Source of the DNA: Pseudohongiella sp.
GTDB lineage: Bacteria; Pseudomonadota; Gammaproteobacteria; Pseudomonadales; Pseudohongiellaceae
Assembly: GCA_030651695.1 (NCBI GenBank)
Contig: JAUSCD010000008.1
Span: forward strand, 155,538 to 219,537
Direction of reading: 5' to 3'
DNA length: 64,000 nucleotides
Part shown: in pieces, positions 53,077-62,855 of the stretch
Numbering within the stretch: the stretch's first letter is position 1
Layout of the letters: every line of letters begins with the position of its first letter
Position numbers and translations under genes: made by a program
The notes under the pieces: generated by a model
Seen by the model: the letters and a program-made list of their open reading frames with translations, nothing else
What the model was told of the DNA's origin: nothing
The model's database searches: none

Positions 53077-56000
53077 TCAGAGATTGGGATTGTGAACACC
53101 GTGCCGGTATTGCTGCGCTTGCTGCGAAAGATTGAGCAGGCCACGCAATGGAATTTCAACCCAGCCGGGGCGATGCGCTACTTCATACATGATTTCATAA
53201 CACGCCTTTTCTATACTGAACAGAAGTAGAGCCGCCGAGCCACCCTGTCGGGATTTCCAATCGTGTGGCATCTCATCAGTCGCCAACCTGTAAGCGTCTA
53301 AAAACATCTCGGTTGATTTTTCAAGGTAGGATGTCAGCACTGACTGCCGGGCCTGTTCTGCCTCCGCAGATCGGTCTGCATCACTGAAATCCTGGTGCGC
53401 CGTTGCTGCAGCATAGTCGAACGAACGCAGTATTCCAGCTACGTCTTTGTAGGGACTGTGTCTGGCTCGTCGCTGAGCCAGCGGACGATCCGGCTCGCCT
53501 TCAAAATCGATGAAGTAAGCATCGTCCTGCACCACCAGAATTTGCCCAAGATGTAAATCTCCGTGCACCCGTATCAGCGCGCCTCCGATCGTTTCGTCCG
53601 CCAGCCATCTGATGTCCCCGCGCAGTGTCATAAGCGTTTCCGGCATTTTCTCAATTAAACGTTGAGATGATGCATCAAGAACTTCGCGCTGGTGCTCGAG
53701 CACGTGCCGGGCCTGCTCAAGTTGTTCGAGAACCTGAACACTGCGGTTCTGTGCATACGCCGCGTCGATTATTGCTGGTTTGAAGTCCGGGTCATCGAGG
53801 TCGCTGGCGAGCAGAATATGCATTGCGCCCAGACGCTGGCCAAGATTTCTGGCGAAGTTCTCCAGTTCTGACAACGCCGTATACTGGTTTTCCTGCCGCG
53901 ACAATCCACCGGCCAGCACATCCCGGATGGCGCGCTTTAATATCGCCTGTGTCCACAGCCACGCATCCCCCTGATTGTCCAGGTAACCCTGAAGTACCAT
54001 CGCCACATTGCCGGCATTTTCTACGTCAAATGCCTCCATCTTGCCCAGCAAAGGAGCGCAATGGCTAAAGCCCTTACGCGTCAGGAATCCTCCCAATTCA
54101 ATTTCCGGGTGAATACCTTTGTGTACTTGCCGCAGCAGCTTGAGCACGACACTGTTCGCTATCAGCGCTGAGCTGTTACTTTGCTCAGTCGCAATCCACA
54201 CCACCTCGGTCCCGGATTCAGCGTTGGTATCCAGCAGATTGGTCATCTCTGAGAGCGCAGGGGATCCGGAAAAAACCAGCGAACCTGCACTATGCCTGAT
54301 TACCCGACCAGCCTGCATGTCCCTGACCACACCAATCAGGAATTCCTTCATGCTGAAAGCATCAGTCAAAAACCCTACTTCCCGCCCGCGTCGTACACGA
54401 GCCAGACCCAATTGCCGCGGTAGCGCATGACCTACCGTTTCGCTGACAAACCCGAGCGGCAACTGATATCGCTCCATGCCGCTTGCGGTAGCTACCTCGA
54501 TCTCACAGAGCAGGACCGCGTGCCCATCATAGTTTGTTGGTATTGCCACATTCACATGCACCGGGGCCTGCTGCGCGCCAGCAAACCAGCGGCGCTGGGA
54601 CAGATACGCTGGCAGTATTTCGCGCTCGAGAACTGAACGTGAAAGTGACTCAAGCACTTCAGACAACTGCTTTTTGATAACCAGCGTCAACATATCTGGC
54701 ATGGGCTGCGGCGGCTCCACATGCCAGCTTGGCATCTGACTTGGCTCACTCAGATAAAACCAGTAGAACCCGTAAGGCGGTAAAGAAAGCTGGTAAGGCA
54801 GGTTCGCGACCGGGGGAAATGCGCTACTGCCCGTCATTTCAACGGGCACTTTGCCGACAAACGCGCCAAGGTCCAGCTCAACTGGTTGAGCAGCACCAGA
54901 CAGATTGGCAACACATAAAATGGATTCCTGGTTACCATTCTCACCGCTGTATTCCCGTAGGTAAGCCAGAATGCGACGGTTCGCTGGAGCCAACATTCTG
55001 AGCACGCCCCGCCCAAACGCTTTCTGCTGTTTTCTCACCATCAGCATACGTCGTGTCCAGTTGAGTAACGAGTGCGAGTCAGCCAGCTGGGATTCAACAT
55101 TAACCGTGTGATAACCATACAGAGGATCCTGAATGGGGGGCAGAACCATGCGGGCAGGGTCAGCTTTGGAAAAACCACCGTTGCGATCTATAGACCACTG
55201 CATTGGCGTACGGACGCCGTCACGGTCACCGAGGAAAATATTGTCCCCCATGCCGAGTTCGTCGCCGTAATACAATGTCGGGGTCCCGGGCATGGACAAC
55301 AGAAGACTATGCAGCAGCTCAATGCGACGACGGTCGCGCTCCATCAAGGGTGCCAGCCGTCGGCGAATACCGAGGTTGATACGCGCACGGCGGTCAGCCG
55401 CGTAGTAATTCCACAGATGATCACGTTCGTTGTCAGTGACCATTTCAAGCGTCAATTCATCGTGATTGCGCAGAAAAATTGCCCACTGGCAATTGGCAGG
55501 AATCTCCGGCGTCTGTCGCAGGATATCTGTTATGGGGAAACGGTCTTCCTGAGCCAGCGCCATGTACATACGGGGCATCAGTGGAAAGTGAAATGCCATG
55601 TGGCACTCGTCACCTTCATTGTTCTCATTACCACCAAAATAGAGCTGGGTGTCCTCTGGCCACTGATTGGCTTCGGCAAGCAACATACGGTCGGGATACA
55701 GACGGTCTAATTCAGCACGAATCTTTTTCAGAACAACGTGTGTTTCGGGCAGGTTCTCGTTGTTGGTACCATCACGCTCTATCAAATAGGGAATCGCATC
55801 CAGCCTGAGCCCGTCTACCCCCAGATTGAGCCAGAACCGCATGATCGCCAATACCTCTTTCAGCACCTGGGGGTTGTCGAAGTTCAGATCCGGTTGGTGT
55901 GAATAGAAACGATGCCAGAAATACTGGCCCGCAACCGGATCCCAGGTCCAGTTGGACTTTTCGGTATCAAGAAAAATGATGCGGGTATCTGCGTACTTTT

Positions 56001-56433
56001 TGTCGTCATCGGACCAGACGTAAAAGTTGCGTGCTGCAGAGCCGCGTTTCGCACGCCGCGCCCGTTCAAACCAGGGGTGTTGATCTGATGTATGGTTGAT
56101 TACGAGCTCAAAAATCACCCTCAAACTGCGCTTGTGTGCTTCCGCGATAAATCGCCTGACATCGGACATCTTTCCGTAGTCAGGATGAATCTGGCGATAG
56201 TCAGAAATGTCATAACCATCGTCGCGCTGAGGTGACGGAAAAAAGGGCAGCAACCACAAGGTGTTCACCCCCAGATCAGCGATGTAGTCAAGTTTGGCAA
56301 TAAGGCCGGCAAAATCCCCTATGCCATCATTATTGGCATCAAAAAAAGATTTTACATGGACCTGATAGATCACAGCGTCTTTGTACCACAGTGGATCTTC
56401 GTTAAATTCCTTGCGTTGGTTTCTTTTAACCAT
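53077..56433 (-). CDS. treS: Trehalose synthase-maltokinase fusion
   Basis: 1118 residues in two parts. Residues 1-560 are TreS (GH13): DPLWYKDAVIYQVHVKSFFDANNDGIGDF, VNTLWLLPFFPSPQRDDGYDISDY, GVDGLRLDAIPYLI, MLLAEANQWPED, FLRNHDELT. It interconverts maltose and trehalose. Residues 600-1118 are a maltokinase (Mak/Pep2) with the kinase-like block GALIRVHGDLHLGQILV and YFIDFEGEP, giving maltose-1-phosphate. The fusion is known in several bacteria. With GlgE from the same operon it forms the maltose-1-phosphate route to alpha-glucan. Confidence 0.94.
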   Translation of the reverse strand: MVKRNQRKEFNEDPLWYKDAVIYQVHVKSFFDANNDGIGDFAGLIAKLDYIADLGVNTLWLLPFFPSPQRDDGYDISDYRQIHPDYGKMSDVRRFIAEAHKRSLRVIFELVINHTSDQHPWFERARRAKRGSAARNFYVWSDDDKKYADTRIIFLDTEKSNWTWDPVAGQYFWHRFYSHQPDLNFDNPQVLKEVLAIMRFWLNLGVDGLRLDAIPYLIERDGTNNENLPETHVVLKKIRAELDRLYPDRMLLAEANQWPEDTQLYFGGNENNEGDECHMAFHFPLMPRMYMALAQEDRFPITDILRQTPEIPANCQWAIFLRNHDELTLEMVTDNERDHLWNYYAADRRARINLGIRRRLAPLMERDRRRIELLHSLLLSMPGTPTLYYGDELGMGDNIFLGDRDGVRTPMQWSIDRNGGFSKADPARMVLPPIQDPLYGYHTVNVESQLADSHSLLNWTRRMLMVRKQQKAFGRGVLRMLAPANRRILAYLREYSGENGNQESILCVANLSGAAQPVELDLGAFVGKVPVEMTGSSAFPPVANLPYQLSLPPYGFYWFYLSEPSQMPSWHVEPPQPMPDMLTLVIKKQLSEVLESLSRSVLEREILPAYLSQRRWFAGAQQAPVHVNVAIPTNYDGHAVLLCEIEVATASGMERYQLPLGFVSETVGHALPRQLGLARVRRGREVGFLTDAFSMKEFLIGVVRDMQAGRVIRHSAGSLVFSGSPALSEMTNLLDTNAESGTEVVWIATEQSNSSALIANSVVLKLLRQVHKGIHPEIELGGFLTRKGFSHCAPLLGKMEAFDVENAGNVAMVLQGYLDNQGDAWLWTQAILKRAIRDVLAGGLSRQENQYTALSELENFARNLGQRLGAMHILLASDLDDPDFKPAIIDAAYAQNRSVQVLEQLEQARHVLEHQREVLDASSQRLIEKMPETLMTLRGDIRWLADETIGGALIRVHGDLHLGQILVVQDDAYFIDFEGEPDRPLAQRRARHSPYKDVAGILRSFDYAAATAHQDFSDADRSAEAEQARQSVLTSYLEKSTEMFLDAYRLATDEMPHDWKSRQGGSAALLLFSIEKACYEIMYEVAHRPGWVEIPLRGLLNLSQQAQQYRHGVHNPNL

Positions 56434-56487
56434 ACTTGTCCTTTGTCCGCCGGATATATCCGTTAGCTTGCTCGTTGGCCAGCTTGC

Positions 56488-57309
56488 TTATGGCCGTGTG
56501 CTGTCCACAGCGCGATGCGCAGCCTGGGCCGCTGTTGGCATTTCAGAAACACCCGGGATGCTTTGGGTATCGGCCGGGAATGCGTCCTGCAACGCATCCA
56601 CACCACTCTGGGGGCGCGCCCGGGGCAGCAATTCCTGTCGGCGCTCACGCTTGTCTGCGCTGTCAATCTGCATCCTTGCATCTCTTCGCTCCACCAACCC
56701 TGGCATTGCTTCCCCGTCACGGTTAAATGACCAACCCAGCATAGGCTCGCCCAGTGGCAGCGGGTCAGACGGGTCGCCGGGTGAATCCGCTGGCGACGTT
56801 CGCCAGACGTGCCAGGTTTTTCCATAACTGTTCATCTTTCCCGCCATCAGCTCGATTTCGGCAATTTCAGGGATTCCCGGTGCCACCAGTTGGCCGGAAA
56901 GAATTTCGTAATTATGCGGATGCCAAAAAATTCTTTCTTCCTCTGGCAGCGTATTAAAAAGGCTCTCTGAAATAATGTATTCGATCCCATTCAGGTTAGA
57001 GCGGTTGGTATCGCCGTCGAATAATACACACTGGGCAAAATCCTCATTCACCTGATGACAGAAGTGATGTGCCTCCAGTTGGTGATAAGGATCTGACTTC
57101 ATGGGATGGAATCCCACCAGGTGAATATCAAACGGATCGAGGGGAGAAGCATCCTGCAGAATCCGCGCGCCAGCCTCCAGCACATCTGTAGTGACTGACG
57201 TATCTGCGCCGGGTGGTGCCACACCGGGAGAGGTTTCTCTATTGCAGCCAACTATCAGTGAGCTCAACAAAGCGGACACTACGATAGCGCGGGAATATAT
57301 GATTGACAT
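56488..57309 (-). CDS. DUF1264 (oil-body-associated-protein-like) lipoprotein
   Basis: 273 residues with lipobox LIVGC near residue 22. The central part matches DUF1264/OBAP: DIHLVGFHPMKSDPYHQLEAHHFCHQVNEDFAQCVLFDG in pieces, GIEYIISESLFNTLPEEE, FWHPHNYEILSGQL and YGKTWHVWR. The C-terminal 75 residues are rich in Arg, Pro and Glu and lie outside the family. Plant OBAPs sit on lipid droplets; bacterial roles are not known. It stands between glgE and treS on the same strand with short gaps (54 and 70 bases). GGAGG precedes the ATG. Confidence 0.82.
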   Translation of the reverse strand: MSIIYSRAIVVSALLSSLIVGCNRETSPGVAPPGADTSVTTDVLEAGARILQDASPLDPFDIHLVGFHPMKSDPYHQLEAHHFCHQVNEDFAQCVLFDGDTNRSNLNGIEYIISESLFNTLPEEERIFWHPHNYEILSGQLVAPGIPEIAEIELMAGKMNSYGKTWHVWRTSPADSPGDPSDPLPLGEPMLGWSFNRDGEAMPGLVERRDARMQIDSADKRERRQELLPRARPQSGVDALQDAFPADTQSIPGVSEMPTAAQAAHRAVDSTRP

Positions 57310-57379
57310 GGCGCCTCCATTTTATTTTTTTATACAGTTGATTATCCACACAACACTGAATCATCTTCATGCAGGGATC

Positions 57380-59422
57380 TCATCTTGCCGGCCGCAGGCG
57401 CCAGATTCCAAATGGCATATGCCATGGCTCTATCCGCATTCGCTGGCGCTTGCCATACCACAGCCAGCTGTGCCCATTCATCAGATCTTCACCCACCATC
57501 ACCGCATCATCTGGCAAATTGAATTCCCAAAGTGGCAGTTCAAACTCAGCTTCCTGCGCGTTGAAAGGGTCCAGACTCACAGCAATCAGGATAAAGTTGG
57601 ACATGTCTTTGGTGCGTTTACCGAACAAAATGATGTTGTCGTTCCAGACTTGATAGACTGCCAGTCCCAAGTGCGTCTGTAACGCCGGATTACGGCGACG
57701 GATATTGTTCAACTGCGTAATTTCCGCGACTATGTTGCCCGGTTGCTGATAGTCCCGGGGCCGGATCTCATACTTTTCGGAGTTGAGATACTCCTCCTTG
57801 CCGGGCACAGGCGCAGACTCACAAATCTCAAATCCCGAATACATTCCCCACAGACCGGAGCCCATAGTCGCCAAAGCCGCCCGGATCAGAAAACCTGCCC
57901 GTCCGGAAGTGTGCAGAAACTCCGGGTTGATGTCTGGTGTGTTCACAAAAAAGTTGGGGCGATAACAATCCTTCCATGGATATCCGTTCAGTTCAGTGAA
58001 ATATTGTGCAAGCTCCTGTTTGGTGTTCCGCCAGGTAAAGTAGGTATAGCTCTGGCTGAAACCCAGCTTTCCCAGTCGCACCATCATGGCGGGACGGGTG
58101 AACGCCTCAGCAAGAAAAATTACCTCCGGGTGCGCGGTGCGTACTTCAGCAATCAACCATTCCCAGAACGGCAGCGGTTTTGTGTGAGGGTTATCGACAC
58201 GAAATGTTTTTACGCCGCGGCTGACCCAGGCAGTCACTATGTCGCGCAATGCCAGCCAAAGATCGGGTATAGCGCCTTTTGCATAAAAGTCCACATTTAC
58301 AATGTCTTCATATTTTTTGGGCGGATTCTCTGCATACTTCACACTGCCGTCAGGACGCCAGCAAAACCAATCCGGACGTTGTTTTAACCAGGGATGGTCC
58401 GGTGAGCATTGCACTGCAAAATCCAGTGCGATCTCGAGCTGATGTTTTCTGGCGGCTTCAACCAGAAACAGGAAGTCGTCCAGCGTTCCAAGCTCGGGGT
58501 GAATGGCATCGTGGCCACCTTCCTCACTGCCAATGGCATAGGGACTGCCCGGGTCATCAGCGCCCGCCGTCAGGGCATTGTTGGCGCCTTTTCGATGTGT
58601 GCGACCAATCGGATGAATCGGCGGAAAATACAGCACATCAAAACCCATTGCGCTGATTTGTGGCAGCCTCTCTATGACATCGCGGAAAGTGCCCGGACGC
58701 CCGCGGTCCTGAGTCACCGATCTGGGGAATAGTTCATACCAGCTGGCGAACTCAGCCGCGCGACGATCGACGTCAAGCAAGTAGATCTTGCTTTGCAACA
58801 GGTGCGATTTCGACTGAGCGAAAGCGAGTTTCTCTGCACTTTGTTGCGAAAGCAAAAGCGAAACCTTATCGGCAAGGAATTCGGTTCTGTCCAGACGACG
58901 CCCAAGCTCAACAACAGCAGACATATTGTCAGCGGATGTTTTATCGGCTACGGTTTTGAGCAGATAGCGGGCTTCTTCCAGCTCTAGTGAAATGTCCTGC
59001 CCGGCATCATATTTTTTCTTCAGTTCATCACACAAATTCAGATAAGGATCAATCCAGGCTTCGACCAGAAACTCAACACGTCCCACCCTGTCACCCGTCA
59101 AGTCTGCCTGCCAGCGATCGTTGCCGACGTGATGCAGCTCTTGCTTTTTCCACCGGCTCTCATCTATGTAACGCCACAGAACTTGAGCAGATAGTTTTTC
59201 ATGGCCATCTACCAACAAAATCGCTGTTACCGTTACGCGCTTTCCGACAACTGCCTTGGCAGCGAACCGCCCGTTGAGAACAGCCGGGCTGACTGAATCG
59301 ATGGCAATACGTAACTGCCGGGTGGCATAGTACTCTACAGGCAATAACGCAGGGGCAACAGATTTCGTCTGCTGACCACCCCCGGTATTTTGATGCTGTA
59401 CTGGGAGAGTCTGCTTGTTCAT
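57380..59422 (-). CDS. glgE: Alpha-1,4-glucan:maltose-1-phosphate maltosyltransferase
   Basis: 680 residues. An N-terminal helical and beta domain (residues 1-200) is followed by the GH13_3 core: SVTQDRGRPGTFRDVIERLPQISAMGFDVLYFPPIHPIG in pieces, GGHDAIHPELGTLDDF, RVDNPHTKPLPFWEWLIAEV, PEVIFLAEAFTRPAMM and LWGMYSGFEICES. It transfers maltosyl units from maltose-1-phosphate to a growing glucan. AAGGAG stands 8 bases before the ATG. The partner kinase (treS-mak) is two genes downstream, so the whole pathway from trehalose to glucan is encoded here except the branching enzyme. Confidence 0.94.
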   Translation of the reverse strand: MNKQTLPVQHQNTGGGQQTKSVAPALLPVEYYATRQLRIAIDSVSPAVLNGRFAAKAVVGKRVTVTAILLVDGHEKLSAQVLWRYIDESRWKKQELHHVGNDRWQADLTGDRVGRVEFLVEAWIDPYLNLCDELKKKYDAGQDISLELEEARYLLKTVADKTSADNMSAVVELGRRLDRTEFLADKVSLLLSQQSAEKLAFAQSKSHLLQSKIYLLDVDRRAAEFASWYELFPRSVTQDRGRPGTFRDVIERLPQISAMGFDVLYFPPIHPIGRTHRKGANNALTAGADDPGSPYAIGSEEGGHDAIHPELGTLDDFLFLVEAARKHQLEIALDFAVQCSPDHPWLKQRPDWFCWRPDGSVKYAENPPKKYEDIVNVDFYAKGAIPDLWLALRDIVTAWVSRGVKTFRVDNPHTKPLPFWEWLIAEVRTAHPEVIFLAEAFTRPAMMVRLGKLGFSQSYTYFTWRNTKQELAQYFTELNGYPWKDCYRPNFFVNTPDINPEFLHTSGRAGFLIRAALATMGSGLWGMYSGFEICESAPVPGKEEYLNSEKYEIRPRDYQQPGNIVAEITQLNNIRRRNPALQTHLGLAVYQVWNDNIILFGKRTKDMSNFILIAVSLDPFNAQEAEFELPLWEFNLPDDAVMVGEDLMNGHSWLWYGKRQRMRIEPWHMPFGIWRLRPAR

Positions 59423-59466
59423 TTGCTATCTCCTTGTGCATGTAGGCCTCGACGTTGCGTAAGAAT

Positions 59467-60216
59467 TCACCCTGCCGGTTGGACTCTTGCTCCAATCACC
59501 ATCTCAGCAATCCATTCGTGAAGGATTGCGCTGTATGATTTCTGACTCTTTTCAAGCGACAGCGCGTGGTCGGCACCTCGTATAATCCGGTGCGTCATAG
59601 AGCTGGCATTTTCGAAAGAAATCCGGTAATTGCAGATTGTTTGATGAGGAACAAAATCGTCCGTTTCAGACTCTACGATCAGCACATCGCCGTAGAATCC
59701 GGAACAAGCTTTCAGAGCGAGATTTTCGTTTGCTGTCAGTCTGGTATTGCGATAGCGCATGAGCGCTGCGCGATCCAGCGCTACTTTAGGTAAACACCAT
59801 TCTTCATCCTGATAAAGTGCAGGTGCTCTCAATGCCAACCATCGCACAGGCCTGTGCGTCGTCAGCAACGCTGAAAGATAGCCACCATAGCTGGTTCCGA
59901 TTACACCGATATTGGTAGCATCAATGGATGGCTGACCCGCCAGAAAATCGTAAGCCGCCAGCACGTCATGCAGGTTGTCAGCTCTGCTGACAATTTCACG
60001 CTGCTGTTTGGTTCGTTCATGCCCACGCAGATCAAAGGTAAGACACTGGCATCCCAACCCGGCCATGCGCTCGGCGCGATGCAAGTCCCGTTGGCGATTC
60101 CCGCCCCAGCCGTGGACAAACAATATTCCGGGCATATCCGCTTTCGGTGCCAGCATGGTGCCCGCAACAACCGCACTATTGACGTCTATTTCTACTGCTC
60201 TAATTTGTGCAGACAT
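59467..60216 (-). CDS. Alpha/beta hydrolase (dienelactone-hydrolase-like)
   Basis: 249 residues, cytoplasmic. GILFVHGWGGNRQRDLHRAERMA at the start, nucleophile elbow GTSYGGYLSALL, ESETDDFVPHQ with the acid, and GADHALS with His. It overlaps the DUF3182 gene by 17 bases and sits 44 bases before glgE. The substrate is unknown. The pairing with DUF3182 suggests one pathway for both. Confidence 0.85.
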   Translation of the reverse strand: MSAQIRAVEIDVNSAVVAGTMLAPKADMPGILFVHGWGGNRQRDLHRAERMAGLGCQCLTFDLRGHERTKQQREIVSRADNLHDVLAAYDFLAGQPSIDATNIGVIGTSYGGYLSALLTTHRPVRWLALRAPALYQDEEWCLPKVALDRAALMRYRNTRLTANENLALKACSGFYGDVLIVESETDDFVPHQTICNYRISFENASSMTHRIIRGADHALSLEKSQKSYSAILHEWIAEMVIGARVQPAG

Positions 60217-61297
60217 CGGAAACTACTCTGACATATTTGGCAATATAACCAACATCCGGGTCATCTCCCTGGTAGAGCGAAATTGCATCGGAGGGCGGCG
60301 GCGCGGTGTGGCCGTATAATTCCAGGGACGTAGTGCGAACGCTGCTTAACTCCGGCTGCTCACATAGCCGGCGCAGACCAAATATCTCCGCGCTGCTTGC
60401 ACCTCCGATACGCCACGACTGCTCCAGCACACCCGATACCTTTTCACCGACAGCATTCATTCCCTGCGCCACATCGTAGTTGCGACGCGACAACACCAAC
60501 CCGTCAAAACTGGCGAACGCGGCGGACTCGAATCGTAGCGCCTGCAAAATCGACTTTTTTAATGCTTCCGCAAGACGCAGCCGCAATAACTCATCATAGC
60601 CACCGCGAACCATCATCAGGCTCGATCCACCGTAGACATCCCTTCCCGCGTTGTCTGCCGTGAGATTCTGCGTGCCAACGTAGCTCGCCTTCAGCCCCGA
60701 AATGTTGATCTGCCCAACACTGTGCGTCATCACATCAGTCAGATTTTCCTCGATAACCAATCCCTCACGCTCAACCGCGGCAGTGCTTAGCCTGGTCAGA
60801 GCGGCGACTAACTCCTGCGTGGTGTTGACGGTTACCTGACCCTGGCAAGCTTTACCCTCCGGGATTTTAAGGCGTACCGCGCCGCCCAAAAGCAGTTCAT
60901 CGCCGCAACGCCTTGCGTCAACAAGACTGAAAACGGTGTAGCCTCTCAGAACTGAATCACCGGCGAGCTCGGCAAACAGCGGTGTCCATGCTTCAGGAGC
61001 GCTCGCTGCATCGCCCCACAACGGATGAGATATCGCTTTGGTCGCCATCCAGCGCTGGCGCACTAATCCGCCAAAAAAGTTATCTTCGGCCAGATTATTG
61101 AATGCACCTGTGCTGCCCACTAATGTATCGGCCGGTATGTAATACCCCCCCTCCTTACCTATCTGCTCTTCGGGGCAATTGCCCAAAAACTCACGACCGA
61201 GCAGTTTTGCGACTTCCTGTCCAATGATTCCATGGACCGCCACTTCGTGCGGAGAAGAAACCCGAGGGCACGGACATACAAAAACACCTGACGCCAT
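60200..61297 (-). CDS. DUF3182 family protein (possible ATP-grasp fold)
   Basis: 365 residues from the ATG at 61297, chosen for GAGG 9 bases upstream; TTG and GTG codons further up are in frame but less likely. Recognisable family features are SSPHEVAVHGIIGQEVAKLLGREFLG near the start, VREGL-like VEREGLVIEENLTDVMTHSVGQI, and YGGSSLMMVRGGYDEL. I recall DUF3182 as an ATP-grasp-like family; the ligase role is inference. It overlaps the hydrolase gene and is 62 bases after hemerythrin. Confidence 0.75.
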   Translation of the reverse strand: MASGVFVCPCPRVSSPHEVAVHGIIGQEVAKLLGREFLGNCPEEQIGKEGGYYIPADTLVGSTGAFNNLAEDNFFGGLVRQRWMATKAISHPLWGDAASAPEAWTPLFAELAGDSVLRGYTVFSLVDARRCGDELLLGGAVRLKIPEGKACQGQVTVNTTQELVAALTRLSTAAVEREGLVIEENLTDVMTHSVGQINISGLKASYVGTQNLTADNAGRDVYGGSSLMMVRGGYDELLRLRLAEALKKSILQALRFESAAFASFDGLVLSRRNYDVAQGMNAVGEKVSGVLEQSWRIGGASSAEIFGLRRLCEQPELSSVRTTSLELYGHTAPPPSDAISLYQGDDPDVGYIAKYVRVVSDVCTN

Positions 61298-61359
61298 ACC
61301 TATTAACCTCGAATCTGCCAGATATACATCAATGTCACTCACCAAGGGTCAGGTTGAGC

Positions 61360-61821
61360 TCAGGCCGATTGCAGCTGCTGTTTTCTTTCCATGATCAGAG
61401 AGCCGACCTCGTTCAGATCCACATCAGCATTGCGCATCAGAGGAAACATCTCTTTCTCCTCCTCCCGGACATGATGATTGATGTATTCCGACAGCACTTT
61501 GACTTTGGCGTCAAAAAGTGGGTCGTCTCCACTCATCGACTGAATCTGGCTTATCAACTCTTTGGCACTGGCGTGTTCTACAGCTGCCTCGTTGACCAGC
61601 GGTTTTTCTTTGGGGAGTTTCTGTCGAAACAGCGGGTAGAATATTTCTTCTTCCACCTGCGTGTGTATAGTGAGTTCGGCACATATTTTGTCGGCCAGTT
61701 TCTTTTTGCTGGAAAATGCTTTTTCTCCGAGTTGTTCGTACTCTTTAAAGGCATCCTTTACTTTTTTGTGATCTGATTTCAGTATCTTTATTGCATCCTC
61801 AGCGCCGTTCTCTTTTTTCAT
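61360..61821 (-). CDS. Hemerythrin-domain protein
   Basis: 153 residues. Helical bundle with DAIKILKSDHKKVKDAFKEYE, TIHTQVEEEIFYPLF, VEHASAKELI and INHHVREEEKEMFPLM. The spaced His/Glu residues form the di-iron site of the hemerythrin/HHE family. It binds oxygen, nitric oxide or iron and is often in stress operons. AAGGAG precedes the ATG. It follows the SDR gene by 22 bases. Confidence 0.92.
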   Translation of the reverse strand: MKKENGAEDAIKILKSDHKKVKDAFKEYEQLGEKAFSSKKKLADKICAELTIHTQVEEEIFYPLFRQKLPKEKPLVNEAAVEHASAKELISQIQSMSGDDPLFDAKVKVLSEYINHHVREEEKEMFPLMRNADVDLNEVGSLIMERKQQLQSA

Positions 61822-61843
61822 AACAAACTCCTTTTTATGTAAG

Positions 61844-62677
61844 TTAACCGTTTACAACTGATCCGCCATTTATATGCAATACCTGTCCAGTCATAAAACT
61901 GGAATCACTGGAGGCCAGATAGACATAGGCTGCTCCCAGCTCGGATGGTTGTCCGGGTCGGCCCAAAGGTGTGTCGGTACCAAATTTCTCCACCTGCTCG
62001 TCATCGAAAGTGGAGGGTATCAAGGGCGTCCATATCGGACCCGGCGCAACTGCATTTACCCTGATACCGCGCTTGGCGAGATTGATTGCCAGTGAGCGGG
62101 TAAATGAGGTAATTGCGCCTTTGCTTGCAGAGTAGTCCAGCAGAATGGGATTGCCTTTATACGCAGTAACCGATGTCGTATTGACAATCGTGGCACCGGA
62201 TTTCATATGCGGCAATGCGGCCTTGGTCAGCTGAAACATAGCGAAGATGTTAGTGCGAAATGTCTTCTCCCACTGTTGTTCGCTGATGTCCTCAAGCTTC
62301 TTCTGAGGGTGTTGCTCTCCCGCATTATTAACCAGGACATCTATCCTTCCGAACGTGGATAGGGTCTGCTCTATCACCTTACGGCAATACTCCTTGTCGG
62401 CTGCGTCGCCGGCGACGACAAGCACCTTTCTGCCAATTTTTTCAATTACCTTTTGCGTAAATTGCGCGTCCTTATGTTCTTCCAGATAAAGCAGAACAAT
62501 GTCAGCACCTTCCTTGGCATAGTACACGGCAACAGCTCTGCCGATACCACTATCCGCCCCGGTAATGATCGCAACCTTTCCAGACAGTTTGCCTGCGGAT
62601 TGGTATGCTTCCGAAAAATATTCAGGCTCCGGAGACATTGCATGCTCTCTTCCGGGCCGCACACTTTGCGTGCTCAT
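61844..62677 (-). CDS. SDR family oxidoreductase (YhdF/YghA-like)
   Basis: 277 residues. Cofactor motif TGADSGIGRAVA, NNAGEQHPQKKLEDIS, catalytic Ser in NTTSVTAYKGNP, and YSASKGAITSFTRSLA with Tyr and Lys. The C-terminus has APGPIWTPLIPSTF and MTGQVLHINGG. The long N-terminal extension before the Rossmann fold (EPEYFSEAYQSAGKLSGKVA) is typical of the stress-linked general stress protein 39 branch. AAGGAG lies 8 bases before the ATG. Confidence 0.92.
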   Translation of the reverse strand: MSTQSVRPGREHAMSPEPEYFSEAYQSAGKLSGKVAIITGADSGIGRAVAVYYAKEGADIVLLYLEEHKDAQFTQKVIEKIGRKVLVVAGDAADKEYCRKVIEQTLSTFGRIDVLVNNAGEQHPQKKLEDISEQQWEKTFRTNIFAMFQLTKAALPHMKSGATIVNTTSVTAYKGNPILLDYSASKGAITSFTRSLAINLAKRGIRVNAVAPGPIWTPLIPSTFDDEQVEKFGTDTPLGRPGQPSELGAAYVYLASSDSSFMTGQVLHINGGSVVNG

Positions 62678-62855
62678 CAGCGATCTCCTTTATAGCTGCA
62701 TCAATGAAGCAGCTTGCTGAATTGTGTGATAACACGAGCAAAAGGGTCTGTAATCTTGCAGAAGTGCGCGCTACTCATCCAATCCATCCGCTGTCTGAAA
62801 CACAAATAGTGATCAGACAACGGACAGAATTACGGATTGACCAGCGCAAGCCCCA
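62678..62855 (-). other. Gap between DUF4142 protein 2 and SDR gene
   Basis: 178 bases. No convincing terminator or promoter is seen; the SDR-hemerythrin-DUF3182-hydrolase-glgE group may start its transcript here. Confidence 0.3.
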
